From a virus, in the IMG/VR virus record IMGVR_UViG_3300045922_000730, positions 1-34,742 of that record: a stretch of 34,742 bases of DNA; one strand, given 5' to 3'. The notes below the pieces were generated by a model. It worked only from the letters and a program-made list of their open reading frames with translations, was not told where the DNA came from and did not search any database. Each line of letters begins with the position of its first letter. Position 1 is the stretch's first letter. Below, in pieces: positions 26,650 through 34,742 of the stretch. The position numbers and the translations under genes are program-made.

Positions 26650-29600
26650 ATGGCGACCGTTGGATCAGCTCAGGTCGATGTTCGGCTTTCCCTCAAGCAG
26701 CTATTGCAGGATGCCCAGCGTGCAGCCGAGACGATCAAGCAGCAGCTTAAGGATCAGCAGGTCAAGGTCAGCCTCAAGACCGAGGCGGGCGGGATTGCTG
26801 GGCTGGCCCGGACGCTGAAAAGCACCTATGGCGAGGCGCAGCAGTTTGCCAAGTCGCTGGGGCTAACCGGAGATCAGGCAAATGCGGCGATCGCCCGTAT
26901 TCGCGAACTCAACGCTGTCGGTGCGACCACTGCCGAGAAGTACAAAGCTCTCAAGAATGAATTTGGCTTGACGGCGATCCAGATGTCGCAGTTAAGCAAC
27001 GCCGCCAAAAACGTTGAAGGGCAGCTCAACGCTCAGGCGAAGGCAGCGCAGAACAACAGCCAGCAGGTGGTAAACCTGGCGCGATCGCTCAATACCAGCT
27101 ACGCCGGAGCAGAGCGGTTTGCGGCGGGGCTGGGACTGACGGCGCAAAAGGCTAATGAGGCGATCGCCAAGCTCCGTGATCTGGACAAGGCCGGGGCGAC
27201 CAACGCTGAAAAGTTTCGCGTCCTCAGCAAAGAGCTGTCCGTGACCAGCCAGCAGTTTGAGGTGCTGAATAAGTCGGCTAAGCAGACGACCGAGGGACTG
27301 ACGGCAGTAGCGACCGGAGCGGGTGCAGTGGGGGCCGCCGTTAGCGCTGCCTTTGTGAAAGGAACTCGGGACTTTATCGCCTTCGACTCTGCTGTTCGTC
27401 AGTCTGGCGTGATCAGCGGCAGCACTGGGACGCCGCAACTGCAAGCTCTCAGGGAAGAGGTGGAGCGGCTGGGCATCGTCACCTCAAAAGCTCCGGCTGA
27501 GGTGGCAAGAATGAGCGTCAGCCTTAGCCGGGCTGGTTTTACGGCTGAGGAGTCGGCTGCGTCACTAGAGGCTATCGTCAGGGCGTCTGAGGGCACGGGT
27601 GAGGCCACAGAGGTCGTGGGGGATATCGTTGCTAAGACCTATCGAGCGTTTCAGAAGGAATTTGATGCGGCGGCAGTAAGCACGACTGCGGCGTCCCAAA
27701 CAATCGCCGACGCATTGGTTGCGACCGCAAACAACACAAACACGACGGTTTCGTCGCTGGGTGAGTCGCTGAAATACGTTAGCGCCGTCGGCGCAGCGGC
27801 AAACCAGCCCATGGAAGATCTTCTAATCCTGATTGGCTTGCTGGGTGACTCCGGGATTCAGGGCAGCCAGGCGGGCACGAACCTGGCTGCTGCCCTGGAG
27901 AGACTGAAGACAGCAAGCGCAGGTGCCGAATCAGAGTTTTCGGGGCTGCTCAAGGGCAGCGCCAAGGCAACCGCCGCATTTGAGGCAATCGGCGCAGAGG
28001 TGCGAAATGCCGATGGCTCAATGAAGAGCGTGCTAGAGATTTTGCCGCTCATGCAGCAAAATTTAAACGGCTTGAGCCAGGCTGATCGGGACATCCTGAT
28101 GAAAGCCTTGTTTGGCGTGGAGGGCGGCAGGGCGTTTCAGGTGCTGCTGAACACAACGCCTGATCGGATCGATCTGGTGACGAAGAAGATCTACGAGGCG
28201 GAGGGAGCAGCGATCGCCTCTGGGCAGGCACTAAACCAGGGCTTGGGGGGAGCGCTGAATCTCTTCGGCGGGTCGCTGGAAACCGTCAGCACAAAGTTTG
28301 GGGAGTTTATCGCTGTTGGGCTAGAGCCAGCGGTAACTGCTGCGACGAACTTTTTGAACACGTTTCTGGGCGCTCCGCCAATCGTGCAGAAGCTGGTCAT
28401 CGGCGTGACTGCCCTCACAGGTGCCTTTGCGAGTGCGGTGGCGATTGTGACGACCTACAAGCTGCTGAACATCCAGCTTGTGGCCACGCAGGCAGCTCAG
28501 ACCGCTGCGATGATTGCCAGCGCACTCGCGACCAAGGGAGCTGCCGCTGCGCAACTCTTGTTTAATACGCAGATCACAGCCACAAATCTGCAACTGGTAG
28601 CAGCCAAGGCTGGTTTGCTGGCAGGGGCGATCGCACAGCAGGCTTACGCTGTCGCCACGGGTGGCGCGACTGTGGCGACGAAGGGGTTGCTAGTGGCGCT
28701 GGCGGGTGTTGCTCCGCTGCTGGTGGTGATCGCCGCTGGAATTGCGGCGATCAAATTCGCGCAATACGCCAATGATTTGCGGCAGGCCAACGAATCAATC
28801 GACGAATTCAGCCGGCGAGTGGAAACGAGTGGCAATGAGGCGATCGCCGCTGCTGGCAGAACCAAATCAGCGACTGAGAAGCTGAATCAGGCGCGGGCTG
28901 AGGGGCGAAAACTGACGCAGCAAGAGATCACAGATTCTCAGAATTTGCTCAAGGCTAACGGTGCGAGACTGGAAGCGCTGAAGCAAGAGCTGGCGGCAGC
29001 CGAAGGAATTACGACCGCCAATGACGAACAAGCTCGCAGCAAGGCGGCGCTGATCCAGAATTTGCAGACCTCTATTGGGGCGCTGGATGCGCAGAATCAG
29101 AAACTCAATGCGGCGATCGCTGCCCACCAAGGCGCAGCCAGCGCAGCTACCAACCAAGCTGGCGCAACAAAGCAGGCAGCCGACGCTGCCACCACCGCCG
29201 CCGTCGCTTACGAGCAGCAAACCGCTGCGCTGGAGAACGGGAGCAAAGAGCGCCAGGCTGCCATCAAGGAAGCTGTTGCCAATGGCGTCCTCACCGAAAA
29301 GCAGGGACAGGAGCAGCTATTGCAGCAGGAACGCGCCTATCAGCAGGAACGGCTCTCCCTTGCTAAGCAGCAAGCTGAGAAACTGCGTGAGATCCTCTCT
29401 GTCACCACCGACCCAAAAACGATTGAGGAGCTGAATACACAAATCGTTGAGGCTGAAAAGGAAGCGGCTGATGCCCGCTTGGCAGTTGCCGACAGCCTGG
29501 CTCAAGAGCGCCAACAGAAAGAGAAAGCTGCCCTAGAGCGCATTGAGGCAGCAAACAAAGAGAGCGAGGCACGGATCACCCAAAGCCAGCGGGCGCGGGT

Positions 29601-30900
29601 ATTGGCAGTGCGTCAGGCGCAGCTCAGCGGCGTAAAGACGGCAGAGCAGGCAGAAGAAGAGATCGCGCAGATTGAGAGCGATGGCATTGCCCAGAGGGTG
29701 CAGCAGAAGCGCAATGAGCTTGCCCAAGTGCAGCAGCTCCGGCAGCAGGGGACGCTAAGCGCTGAGGAAGCCCGCGATCGCGAGCTGACCCTGAACGAAG
29801 AAATTGGGCAGCTCAACCTGCAACGGATTGAGAAAGAGGTTGAGGCACAGGAGAAGGCTCGACAGGCGGCGCTGAAGGCGGCTGAGGATCAGAAGAAAGC
29901 CACGATTGAGGCGATTGAGGCGGCTGGCAACGCTGCCAAAAACGTCCTGCAAGCGGGGCAAATTCAGCTTGATATTGCGGGCGGGTCGCTGGGGCTTGAA
30001 TCCAATCTGCTGAGCGCCCAAGCAGAACAGCAGGCGGCATTGGCTGAGGTGGAGCAAGCGCGGTTATCCAGCGCGATTGAGCGGGCGCGTCTGTCGGGCG
30101 ATGAGGTGCAGGCAAACCAGCTCAAGCTGCAACAGGTGCAGGCGCAACAGGCTGCACTGGAACAGCAATTCAGCGTTGAGCAACAGCAGCTCAAGCTGTC
30201 TCAGCAGCAGCGGGCGATCGAACTGGAGCGGCAGCGCATTGCTGCTGAGATAGCCGCGATTGAGGCTGAAGTTGCGGTGCAGAAGGCGATCGCCAATGGC
30301 GCGACAGAGCAAGAAATCGGCAACCTGCAAACCATCCTGAGGTTGCGCCAGCAGCAGGTGCAACAGGCGAAACAGGCGGAATCGCAACAGGGGCAGCTCA
30401 ACCAGCTAGAGAGCGGGGCTTTGCAGGCGAGGCAAGAGGCAAGGCGCATCCAGGGGCAAACGGCGATCGCCCAACAGCAGCAGGCGATCAACGACGCCCG
30501 CAAGAGCAAGCAAGAGGAGTCCAGCCGCAGCGCAGAGCGTGAGGGCGATCGCCCCTCCCGGCCACGCGGCCTGAGTGCCGAGGAATTGGAGCGCCAGCGG
30601 ATTGAGCAAGGGCTGCGGACGGGCTTCAATGCGGCTGGCTCTGTGCAGCAGCTCAAAAGCAAGGTTCCGTCCACGCAGCTTAGGGAGTTGCGCCCCGTAG
30701 CCGACTTGGGCGGGCTGGGCAGCGTCGTCCAGGAGGGCAACGGGCTAGTGGTGACGGAGCTGCGAGAGCTGAAGGCGTCGATCATGCAGCTTGCCAACAC
30801 GCCGCGCTGCGTATCGGTTTCAGCGCCCGACCCGGTCGGAGCGGTGGGGCAAGTGCTGTCAGATATTGGACGGCAAAACTTTAGGAGGTCGAAGCTATGA
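26650..30900 (+). CDS. Tape measure protein
   Basis: This 1416-aa protein is the longest in the window. Residues 50-125 and 141-217 are a diverged tandem duplication (LARTLKSTYGEAQQFAKSLG against LARSLNTSYAGAERFAAGLG). Residues about 240-520 match the phage minor-tail/TMP core (LGIVTSKAPAEVARMSVSLS, GLLGDSGIQGSQAGTNLAAA). Hydrophobic helices lie at about 575-605 and 615-705. The rest to about 1300 is Gln/Ala/Glu-rich coiled coil. It sets tail length; at about 1.5 Å per residue of helix the tail would be near 200 nm (inference). No lytic transglycosylase or peptidase domain is obvious. It overlaps the next gene by 4 bases. Confidence 0.95.
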   Translation: MATVGSAQVDVRLSLKQLLQDAQRAAETIKQQLKDQQVKVSLKTEAGGIAGLARTLKSTYGEAQQFAKSLGLTGDQANAAIARIRELNAVGATTAEKYKALKNEFGLTAIQMSQLSNAAKNVEGQLNAQAKAAQNNSQQVVNLARSLNTSYAGAERFAAGLGLTAQKANEAIAKLRDLDKAGATNAEKFRVLSKELSVTSQQFEVLNKSAKQTTEGLTAVATGAGAVGAAVSAAFVKGTRDFIAFDSAVRQSGVISGSTGTPQLQALREEVERLGIVTSKAPAEVARMSVSLSRAGFTAEESAASLEAIVRASEGTGEATEVVGDIVAKTYRAFQKEFDAAAVSTTAASQTIADALVATANNTNTTVSSLGESLKYVSAVGAAANQPMEDLLILIGLLGDSGIQGSQAGTNLAAALERLKTASAGAESEFSGLLKGSAKATAAFEAIGAEVRNADGSMKSVLEILPLMQQNLNGLSQADRDILMKALFGVEGGRAFQVLLNTTPDRIDLVTKKIYEAEGAAIASGQALNQGLGGALNLFGGSLETVSTKFGEFIAVGLEPAVTAATNFLNTFLGAPPIVQKLVIGVTALTGAFASAVAIVTTYKLLNIQLVATQAAQTAAMIASALATKGAAAAQLLFNTQITATNLQLVAAKAGLLAGAIAQQAYAVATGGATVATKGLLVALAGVAPLLVVIAAGIAAIKFAQYANDLRQANESIDEFSRRVETSGNEAIAAAGRTKSATEKLNQARAEGRKLTQQEITDSQNLLKANGARLEALKQELAAAEGITTANDEQARSKAALIQNLQTSIGALDAQNQKLNAAIAAHQGAASAATNQAGATKQAADAATTAAVAYEQQTAALENGSKERQAAIKEAVANGVLTEKQGQEQLLQQERAYQQERLSLAKQQAEKLREILSVTTDPKTIEELNTQIVEAEKEAADARLAVADSLAQERQQKEKAALERIEAANKESEARITQSQRARVLAVRQAQLSGVKTAEQAEEEIAQIESDGIAQRVQQKRNELAQVQQLRQQGTLSAEEARDRELTLNEEIGQLNLQRIEKEVEAQEKARQAALKAAEDQKKATIEAIEAAGNAAKNVLQAGQIQLDIAGGSLGLESNLLSAQAEQQAALAEVEQARLSSAIERARLSGDEVQANQLKLQQVQAQQAALEQQFSVEQQQLKLSQQQRAIELERQRIAAEIAAIEAEVAVQKAIANGATEQEIGNLQTILRLRQQQVQQAKQAESQQGQLNQLESGALQARQEARRIQGQTAIAQQQQAINDARKSKQEESSRSAEREGDRPSRPRGLSAEELERQRIEQGLRTGFNAAGSVQQLKSKVPSTQLRELRPVADLGGLGSVVQEGNGLVVTELRELKASIMQLANTPRCVSVSAPDPVGAVGQVLSDIGRQNFRRSKL

Positions 30901-31382
30901 CGCTCATCCTCACCCATGGCAGTCTGAGCCTTACGCTGGGCAACCCGTTTTTGAGTCCCTTCACCGAGGGGAACTTTCCTCGCACCCGGATCGACGTGCC
31001 CGCCTTTACCCGCTCGTTTGCGGGCGCGGTCGTAGCCGATGCCGTGCCCTACGAGTCTCCGCACACTTGGGGAGTCGGGTGCAAGCTGCGTCACTCCGAC
31101 GCTGCCACCCTGCGGCGGATTTACTCGCTGTGGCTGAATACGCGACCCTTCGGCTATATCACCCTAGACGACAACACCGAGCGGATCTATGAGGCGGGGG
31201 CACTGGCGGGCGATCGCACTCGCGCCTTAGCGACCGGGGCATCAGTGGCGATCGATGCCAGCGGACTGAGCTACTTCGCCCGCTTCAACGTTTTGTTTGT
31301 TGACCCGCCTGAATTTGCCCAAGACGGGGCTTGGGTGCGCTGCCAGTTCCAACTGCTGGAAGGCGCAAAAACGACACCCTGA
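30897..31382 (+). CDS. Minor tail protein, distal-tail-like
   Basis: ATG 30897 overlaps the tape measure stop (ATGA). The 161-residue product is beta-rich (LILTHGSLSLTLGNPFLSPF, SRSFAG-type strands, LSYFARFNVLFVDPPEFAQD) with one helix (HSDAATLRRIYSLWLN). Genes in this place usually encode the distal tail or a tail-tip adaptor that joins the tube to the hub. No specific family motif is seen. It overlaps the upstream-open frame of the next gene, whose start is uncertain. Confidence 0.65.
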   Translation: MTLILTHGSLSLTLGNPFLSPFTEGNFPRTRIDVPAFTRSFAGAVVADAVPYESPHTWGVGCKLRHSDAATLRRIYSLWLNTRPFGYITLDDNTERIYEAGALAGDRTRALATGASVAIDASGLSYFARFNVLFVDPPEFAQDGAWVRCQFQLLEGAKTTP

Positions 31383-31399
31383 CGCATTTGGTAACTGGC

Positions 31400-34111
31400 G
31401 TGATCCTAGACCTCGGCAACAACATTTCGGTGTCCCTCGCCTATCCAGACGGCAGTGGGGCGATCGCCGTGCCTGTGCTGCAATTCGACGCGAAAGACGC
31501 GCACCTGGCGAGTGACGGGTTGAGCAAGACGACCGGGACGCTGGTAATCCCTGCAAGTCCGGTGGACGCGCCGCCGGAGCCGCTTGACCCACTGGTGAAC
31601 CCGGCACGGTTTGCGCGCGGTTGCAGAGTAATCGTGCAGATCAAAGACAACACGGGCGCAACGGTGATGCACCCACGGGGACGGCTGCGAATCCTGAAGC
31701 CACCTGCGCCACCAGTCGGCAGAGCGCCCGTGCTAGAGATTGAGGTCGGTTGCCTGCTGGCGCTGCAAGACTATCGCCAGCCGCCCAGCGACGACAGCGG
31801 GGTGAGGCTGGGGGAGACGACGACGCGGACGGTGCTGATCAACCGCTTGGCGGCAAAGGTGGGGATAGGAGAGCTGCAAGACGCGATCGCCGAATTTCCG
31901 CTGAATTACCCCGTACCGACCGAGCAGAGCTATGTGGCGACGATGGGCGTGATCGCCTGGGATGCAGGCTATGTGCTGTGGATCGACAGCGCCGAACAGC
32001 TCCGCGCCCGCAAAGTGCCGAGCGACCCGGCTGCGCCAGACCTGCGGGTGCAGATTGGTAAGCAGGAGGTGGAAATCAGCGCGATCGCCCCAGACGAAAC
32101 GCCAGCCGAGCGAGTGCGGGCGGTGGGGGTCGCGCCAGAGGTGAAGGAGGTCACGAATCCGCCGCCAGTGTTCTCGGTGGCTGCGGACGCGGAGTTTGAC
32201 CCGTCCGAGATCAGCAGCACGGTGTTCACGGGTTTTGGCACCAGTGCGATCGCCACTTTCACCAACGTCCGCCAGCCAAAGGGTCGCCTGTTTCCGCAGC
32301 AGTATCCCGGCTCTAAAACGCTGGTCTACAGCATGGAGGAAGACAACTTCACCTATTACGATGACGAGCCGGAAGGCTTGCTGCGTAAGAAGCGGAGCAA
32401 AGTCAGGCAACCGCGAGGCATCGTTTTTCCCGGCACTGATCCGGGCAACACGGGATTGATCGACTCCAAAGAGATCGAGGAAACCTACACCTACGTTGAC
32501 GACGCCACGATCCGCATCGACAAGAAAACCTATGAGCCGGCGGCGATCGTGCTGGGCTGGGCACCGGATCAGCCCTTAAATACTCGCGCCTACGGCATGA
32601 AGCTGAGCGAGTGGGAGACGCAGTTTTGGTATAGGCAGGGGCGCGGGTGGATTCAGTTCTCGAAGGTGCGGAAGTACAAGCCGGGTGAGAGCAGTCGGGC
32701 CAGCACCAACTACAGCAGCAGCGGTGACACGCAGCCGCCATCGCCGGAGCGCCGAGCCGAGCCAAATGAGGGCGAAGAAAAGCAGTTTGTGGGGGAGGCG
32801 CGATTCCCGCCTGTGGCTGGCAGCAGCTTCCAGGAAGCGGATCGAGAGTATGAGGTGCGCTATCCCGTGAGCAATGCCCACTGTGAGGAGGTGGCACGGC
32901 GCGAGGGGGCGCTGCTGCACGGCAGGCAGGCGCGGATTAACTGGGTGCTTCCCCTGCGTCAGCGGTTTTTGGCAAACTATCAGCCGCTGATGGTGATCGA
33001 CTGGATTCAGCCGAATGGCACAATCACCCGGCACCTGGCAGACGGCGTGAGCTTTGTGCATGAGCCGCGCCGGGGCGTGGTGGGGGGAGACTCGATCAAC
33101 CTAGGGCAGGTGAAACGGCGATCGCCCCCTCCCCCAACGCCACCCGCAGACGGCGTGAGCGACCCGGATGAGTATTTGTTCCACCCTTACGCCGAAAGTG
33201 CCACGCTGAAAGGGGCGATCGCCCTCACGGGCACGCTGTTTGCCCCTGGCTATGCGCTAGAGGAGGAGCTTGAGTTTGGTGGCGTAACGACCACCACGGG
33301 TATCTTGCAAGTGCCCGACGACCTGACGGGTACAATTGAAATTAATGGCGAATTATTACCGACGGGAGAGGACATGAGGGAAGCGCCGCTAACGATTCCG
33401 CCAGAGGGCATGGTGCTGGAGTGGCTGAGCAGCACGCAGATCCGAATCACGGCCGGGCGCTGCGTCTATCCCGTTAACGGCGAAACCTATCGCGCCGTGG
33501 CGGTGAATCCCAGCAACTACACCAAGTCGATCAACGCCACCTGGGCAGAAGGCGGAGCGGGCGGGCGCGTGGGTGGGGCGCTGGCTGCGAACACGACCTA
33601 TCACGTCTTTGCGATCGTGAATGCAGCGGGCGGCGTGGATTTTATGTTCGACACGAGCGTCACGGGGGCGAATGCGCCGTCTGGCTATCTGAGCCGGAGG
33701 CGGATCGGGTCTGTGATCACGGATGGCAGCAGCAATATCCGGCGCTTTGAACAGGTGGGCCATCTGTTCACCTGGGCTGAACCCGTGACCGATTTCAGCG
33801 GGACGGTTCCGACGAGCACTGAAAACCTGCAAGCGCTCACAGTGCCCGCTGGAATTCGTGTAGAGCCAATCCTGCGGATTTTTGCGAATCAGCATGGGCA
33901 GCCAGTCCGAATCGCCAGCGCAGGTTTGCCGACTACAAACGTTGGAACCGCCGCAAATCACACAGGACTGACTGATACGACTGTCACTCAGCGCCCGTCA
34001 CTTTCTCGGACGATCGCCACCAACACCTCACGCCAGATTAGGTTTTGGGCTGATGGCTCAATTACCATTGGTGGGCTAAGCATCTACGGCTGGGTCGATC
34101 CTCTGTACTAA
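31400..34111 (+). CDS. Tail hub / host-recognition protein
   Basis: The frame is open from 31331, but the part to 31382 lies within the previous gene; GTG 31400 is taken as start (TTG 31388 is possible), giving about 903 aa. The N-terminal part (ISVSLAYPDGSGAIAVPVLQ, then KTTGTLVIPASPVDAPPEPL) and GVIAWDAGYVLWIDSAEQLR resemble tail-associated hub proteins. The C-terminal 270 residues (IRITAGRCVYPVNGETYRAV, TYHVFAIVNAAGGVDFMFDT, YLSRRRIGSVITDGSSNIRR) match a module common at phage tail fibre tips and likely contact the host. A proline-rich linker near residue 575 separates the two. No peptidase motif is seen. Confidence 0.75.
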   Translation: MILDLGNNISVSLAYPDGSGAIAVPVLQFDAKDAHLASDGLSKTTGTLVIPASPVDAPPEPLDPLVNPARFARGCRVIVQIKDNTGATVMHPRGRLRILKPPAPPVGRAPVLEIEVGCLLALQDYRQPPSDDSGVRLGETTTRTVLINRLAAKVGIGELQDAIAEFPLNYPVPTEQSYVATMGVIAWDAGYVLWIDSAEQLRARKVPSDPAAPDLRVQIGKQEVEISAIAPDETPAERVRAVGVAPEVKEVTNPPPVFSVAADAEFDPSEISSTVFTGFGTSAIATFTNVRQPKGRLFPQQYPGSKTLVYSMEEDNFTYYDDEPEGLLRKKRSKVRQPRGIVFPGTDPGNTGLIDSKEIEETYTYVDDATIRIDKKTYEPAAIVLGWAPDQPLNTRAYGMKLSEWETQFWYRQGRGWIQFSKVRKYKPGESSRASTNYSSSGDTQPPSPERRAEPNEGEEKQFVGEARFPPVAGSSFQEADREYEVRYPVSNAHCEEVARREGALLHGRQARINWVLPLRQRFLANYQPLMVIDWIQPNGTITRHLADGVSFVHEPRRGVVGGDSINLGQVKRRSPPPPTPPADGVSDPDEYLFHPYAESATLKGAIALTGTLFAPGYALEEELEFGGVTTTTGILQVPDDLTGTIEINGELLPTGEDMREAPLTIPPEGMVLEWLSSTQIRITAGRCVYPVNGETYRAVAVNPSNYTKSINATWAEGGAGGRVGGALAANTTYHVFAIVNAAGGVDFMFDTSVTGANAPSGYLSRRRIGSVITDGSSNIRRFEQVGHLFTWAEPVTDFSGTVPTSTENLQALTVPAGIRVEPILRIFANQHGQPVRIASAGLPTTNVGTAANHTGLTDTTVTQRPSLSRTIATNTSRQIRFWADGSITIGGLSIYGWVDPLY

Positions 34112-34117
34112 AAAATC

Positions 34118-34354
34118 ATGCCCTTTGTAAAACTCGACGAAAATGAAGCCGTGATCGGCTACGCCACTAGCCCTCCCAGCGCCGAGGCTGAGGAGTGGAT
34201 TGAGGTGAGCGAGGACGATCCGGCGGTGGTGGAATTCCTGAACTCAGTCACACCCAGCCCCCCTGACTTTGCGGGGCACCTGGGCACCCAGCGGGGCACG
34301 GCTGAATTTAGCCGCGCCTACACCGCCGCTGATGAGTCGATTGACGGGCTTTAA
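34118..34354 (+). CDS. Small distal tail-region protein
   Basis: This 78-aa protein starts at ATG 34118, 6 bases after the hub gene. MPFVKLDENEAVIGYATSPP and EEWIEVSEDDPAVVEFLNSV resemble the short proteins after fibre genes that assist fibre assembly. Codons 52-61 (AGHLGTQRGT) lie in a 29-bp block that recurs in the next gene in another frame. The function is not established. Confidence 0.6.
   Translation: MPFVKLDENEAVIGYATSPPSAEAEEWIEVSEDDPAVVEFLNSVTPSPPDFAGHLGTQRGTAEFSRAYTAADESIDGL
34271..34299 (+). repeat. 29-bp direct repeat, copy 1
   Basis: This block is identical to 34552-34580, 281 bp downstream. It contains the inverted pair TGGG-CA-CCCA. Here it encodes AGHLGTQRG within the 78-aa gene. 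Confidence 0.85.
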
Positions 34355-34369
34355 CCTGGAGGCTTGAGT

Positions 34370-34742
34370 GTGACCTTTCAAACGTTTCTCGACGGACTGA
34401 CGGAGCTGCTGGAGATCAACTACCGCAGCCGCGCCAAGTTCGACCCGGCAAAGTTCCGAGTTGCCCTACTCAACGACACGGACGCAATGACCGCCAATGC
34501 GACGCATATGGCAGTGCTGAAAAAAGAGGTGCTGCACAGCGACGGCTATGCGCGGGGCACCTGGGCACCCAGCGGGGCACCCGTGAAAGACACGGTGAAC
34601 GGCACGGTTGGCACACCGCTGGTGATTGTGACGCTGACTAAGCCGGGTAGCCCCAACACGCCTTTGCAATACGATTGCGTGGCGCTGATTGCCGACGGGA
34701 CGACCGTGAGCAATCGGCTGATCAGCTCAATCAGCAGCAATG
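34370..34742 (+). CDS. Structural protein, 3' partial
   Basis: GTG 34370 has GGAGG 7 bases upstream (34358-34362), and the frame stays open to the window edge, giving 124 residues. It starts MTFQTFLDGLTELLEINYRS, then KFDPAKFRVALLNDTDAMTA, and continues with VTLTKPGSPNTPLQYDCVAL. The mix of strands with ALLNDTD and YDCVALIADG is like virion proteins seen near fibre genes in other phages, but no family is certain. The second copy of the 29-bp repeat lies at codons 61-70. Confidence 0.7.
   Translation, partial: MTFQTFLDGLTELLEINYRSRAKFDPAKFRVALLNDTDAMTANATHMAVLKKEVLHSDGYARGTWAPSGAPVKDTVNGTVGTPLVIVTLTKPGSPNTPLQYDCVALIADGTTVSNRLISSISSN
34552..34580 (+). repeat. 29-bp direct repeat, copy 2
   Basis: This block is identical to 34271-34299 but read in another frame (ARGTWAPSGAP), so protein-level selection cannot explain the identity of both copies. 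Confidence 0.85.

Noticed and set aside
30201-31094. A 297-codon minus-strand frame opposite the tape measure end
   Set aside because: It is Ser/Cys/Arg-rich noise produced by the complement of Gln/Ala-rich coiled-coil codons.
1-34742. tRNA genes, reverse transcriptase/diversity-generating repeats, integrase
   Set aside because: No cloverleaf with a TψC-type box, no RT motif, no template/variable repeat pair and no integrase were seen on reading both strands; a systematic search was not possible.

Overview
This window is most likely part of a temperate, tailed (siphovirus-like) phage or prophage of a cyanobacterium. The cyanobacterial assignment rests on the very frequent HIP1 palindrome GCGATCGC, present in nearly every gene on both strands, and on a heptanucleotide tandem repeat (CCCCTGA) of the STRR kind known from filamentous cyanobacteria. 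HIP1 is as dense in the phage genes as in a host genome, which suggests long residence in such hosts. The genus cannot be fixed from the sequence; a Leptolyngbya-like filamentous host is only a guess.

Layout. (a) 1-2.2 kb, plus strand: the last codons of a DnaB-type replicative helicase, a fusion of a ParB-like domain with an N6-adenine methyltransferase, an overlapping small PD-(D/E)XK-type nuclease and a 58-residue protein. (b) 2.2-2.8 kb: a divergent control region with two palindromes. One is an array of four plus four half-sites at an exact 11-bp period, ending 3 bp before a small helix-turn-helix gene. (c) 2.76-6.8 kb: a tightly packed operon that encodes the HTH protein, two membrane proteins, a membrane-anchored P-loop ATPase resembling HerA/FtsK/TraD DNA pumps, and a GIY-YIG nuclease with a C-terminal membrane helix. 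(d) 6.8-7.9 kb: a lysogeny-switch-like region with an XRE-type repressor, a nested palindromic operator and two small genes behind duplicated leaders. (e) 8.0-9.7 kb: a zinc-binding protein resembling Gp3-type recombination directionality factors. (f) 9.7-12.1 kb, minus strand: a sigma-70 factor, a DUF3102-like protein, a small membrane protein, and a gene whose reading frame is broken. (g) 12.2-15.1 kb, plus strand: HU, then an overlapping ParB-like / radical SAM / Ala-Ser-Arg-rich basic protein operon. (h) 15.3-16.1 kb, minus strand: two small genes with a palindromic operator.

From 16.2 kb to the end runs a classic late module on the plus strand: small and large terminase (PBSX-type), portal, scaffold, decoration-like protein, major capsid protein, connector genes, a lysis pair (Rz1-like lipoprotein plus M15 endolysin) lodged among the connector genes, tail completion genes, tail tube, a chaperone-position gene, a 1416-aa tape measure, a distal-tail-like protein, a 926-codon tail hub/host-recognition protein and two further distal genes, the last cut by the window edge. 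Most of these genes overlap by 1-4 bases, so they are probably translationally coupled. Two sites, before the scaffold gene and before the tail-tube gene, share a 17-bp element that can fold into a hairpin a fixed distance from the start codon. The phage sigma factor is a natural candidate for driving late transcription.

The least conventional parts are the ParB/radical-SAM/basic-protein operon, the membrane ATPase plus membrane-bound GIY-YIG module, and the 11-bp-phased half-site array. Together with DnaB and the ParB-like genes they leave room for a phage-plasmid lifestyle, but no integrase, replication initiator or ParA is visible here, so that remains open.
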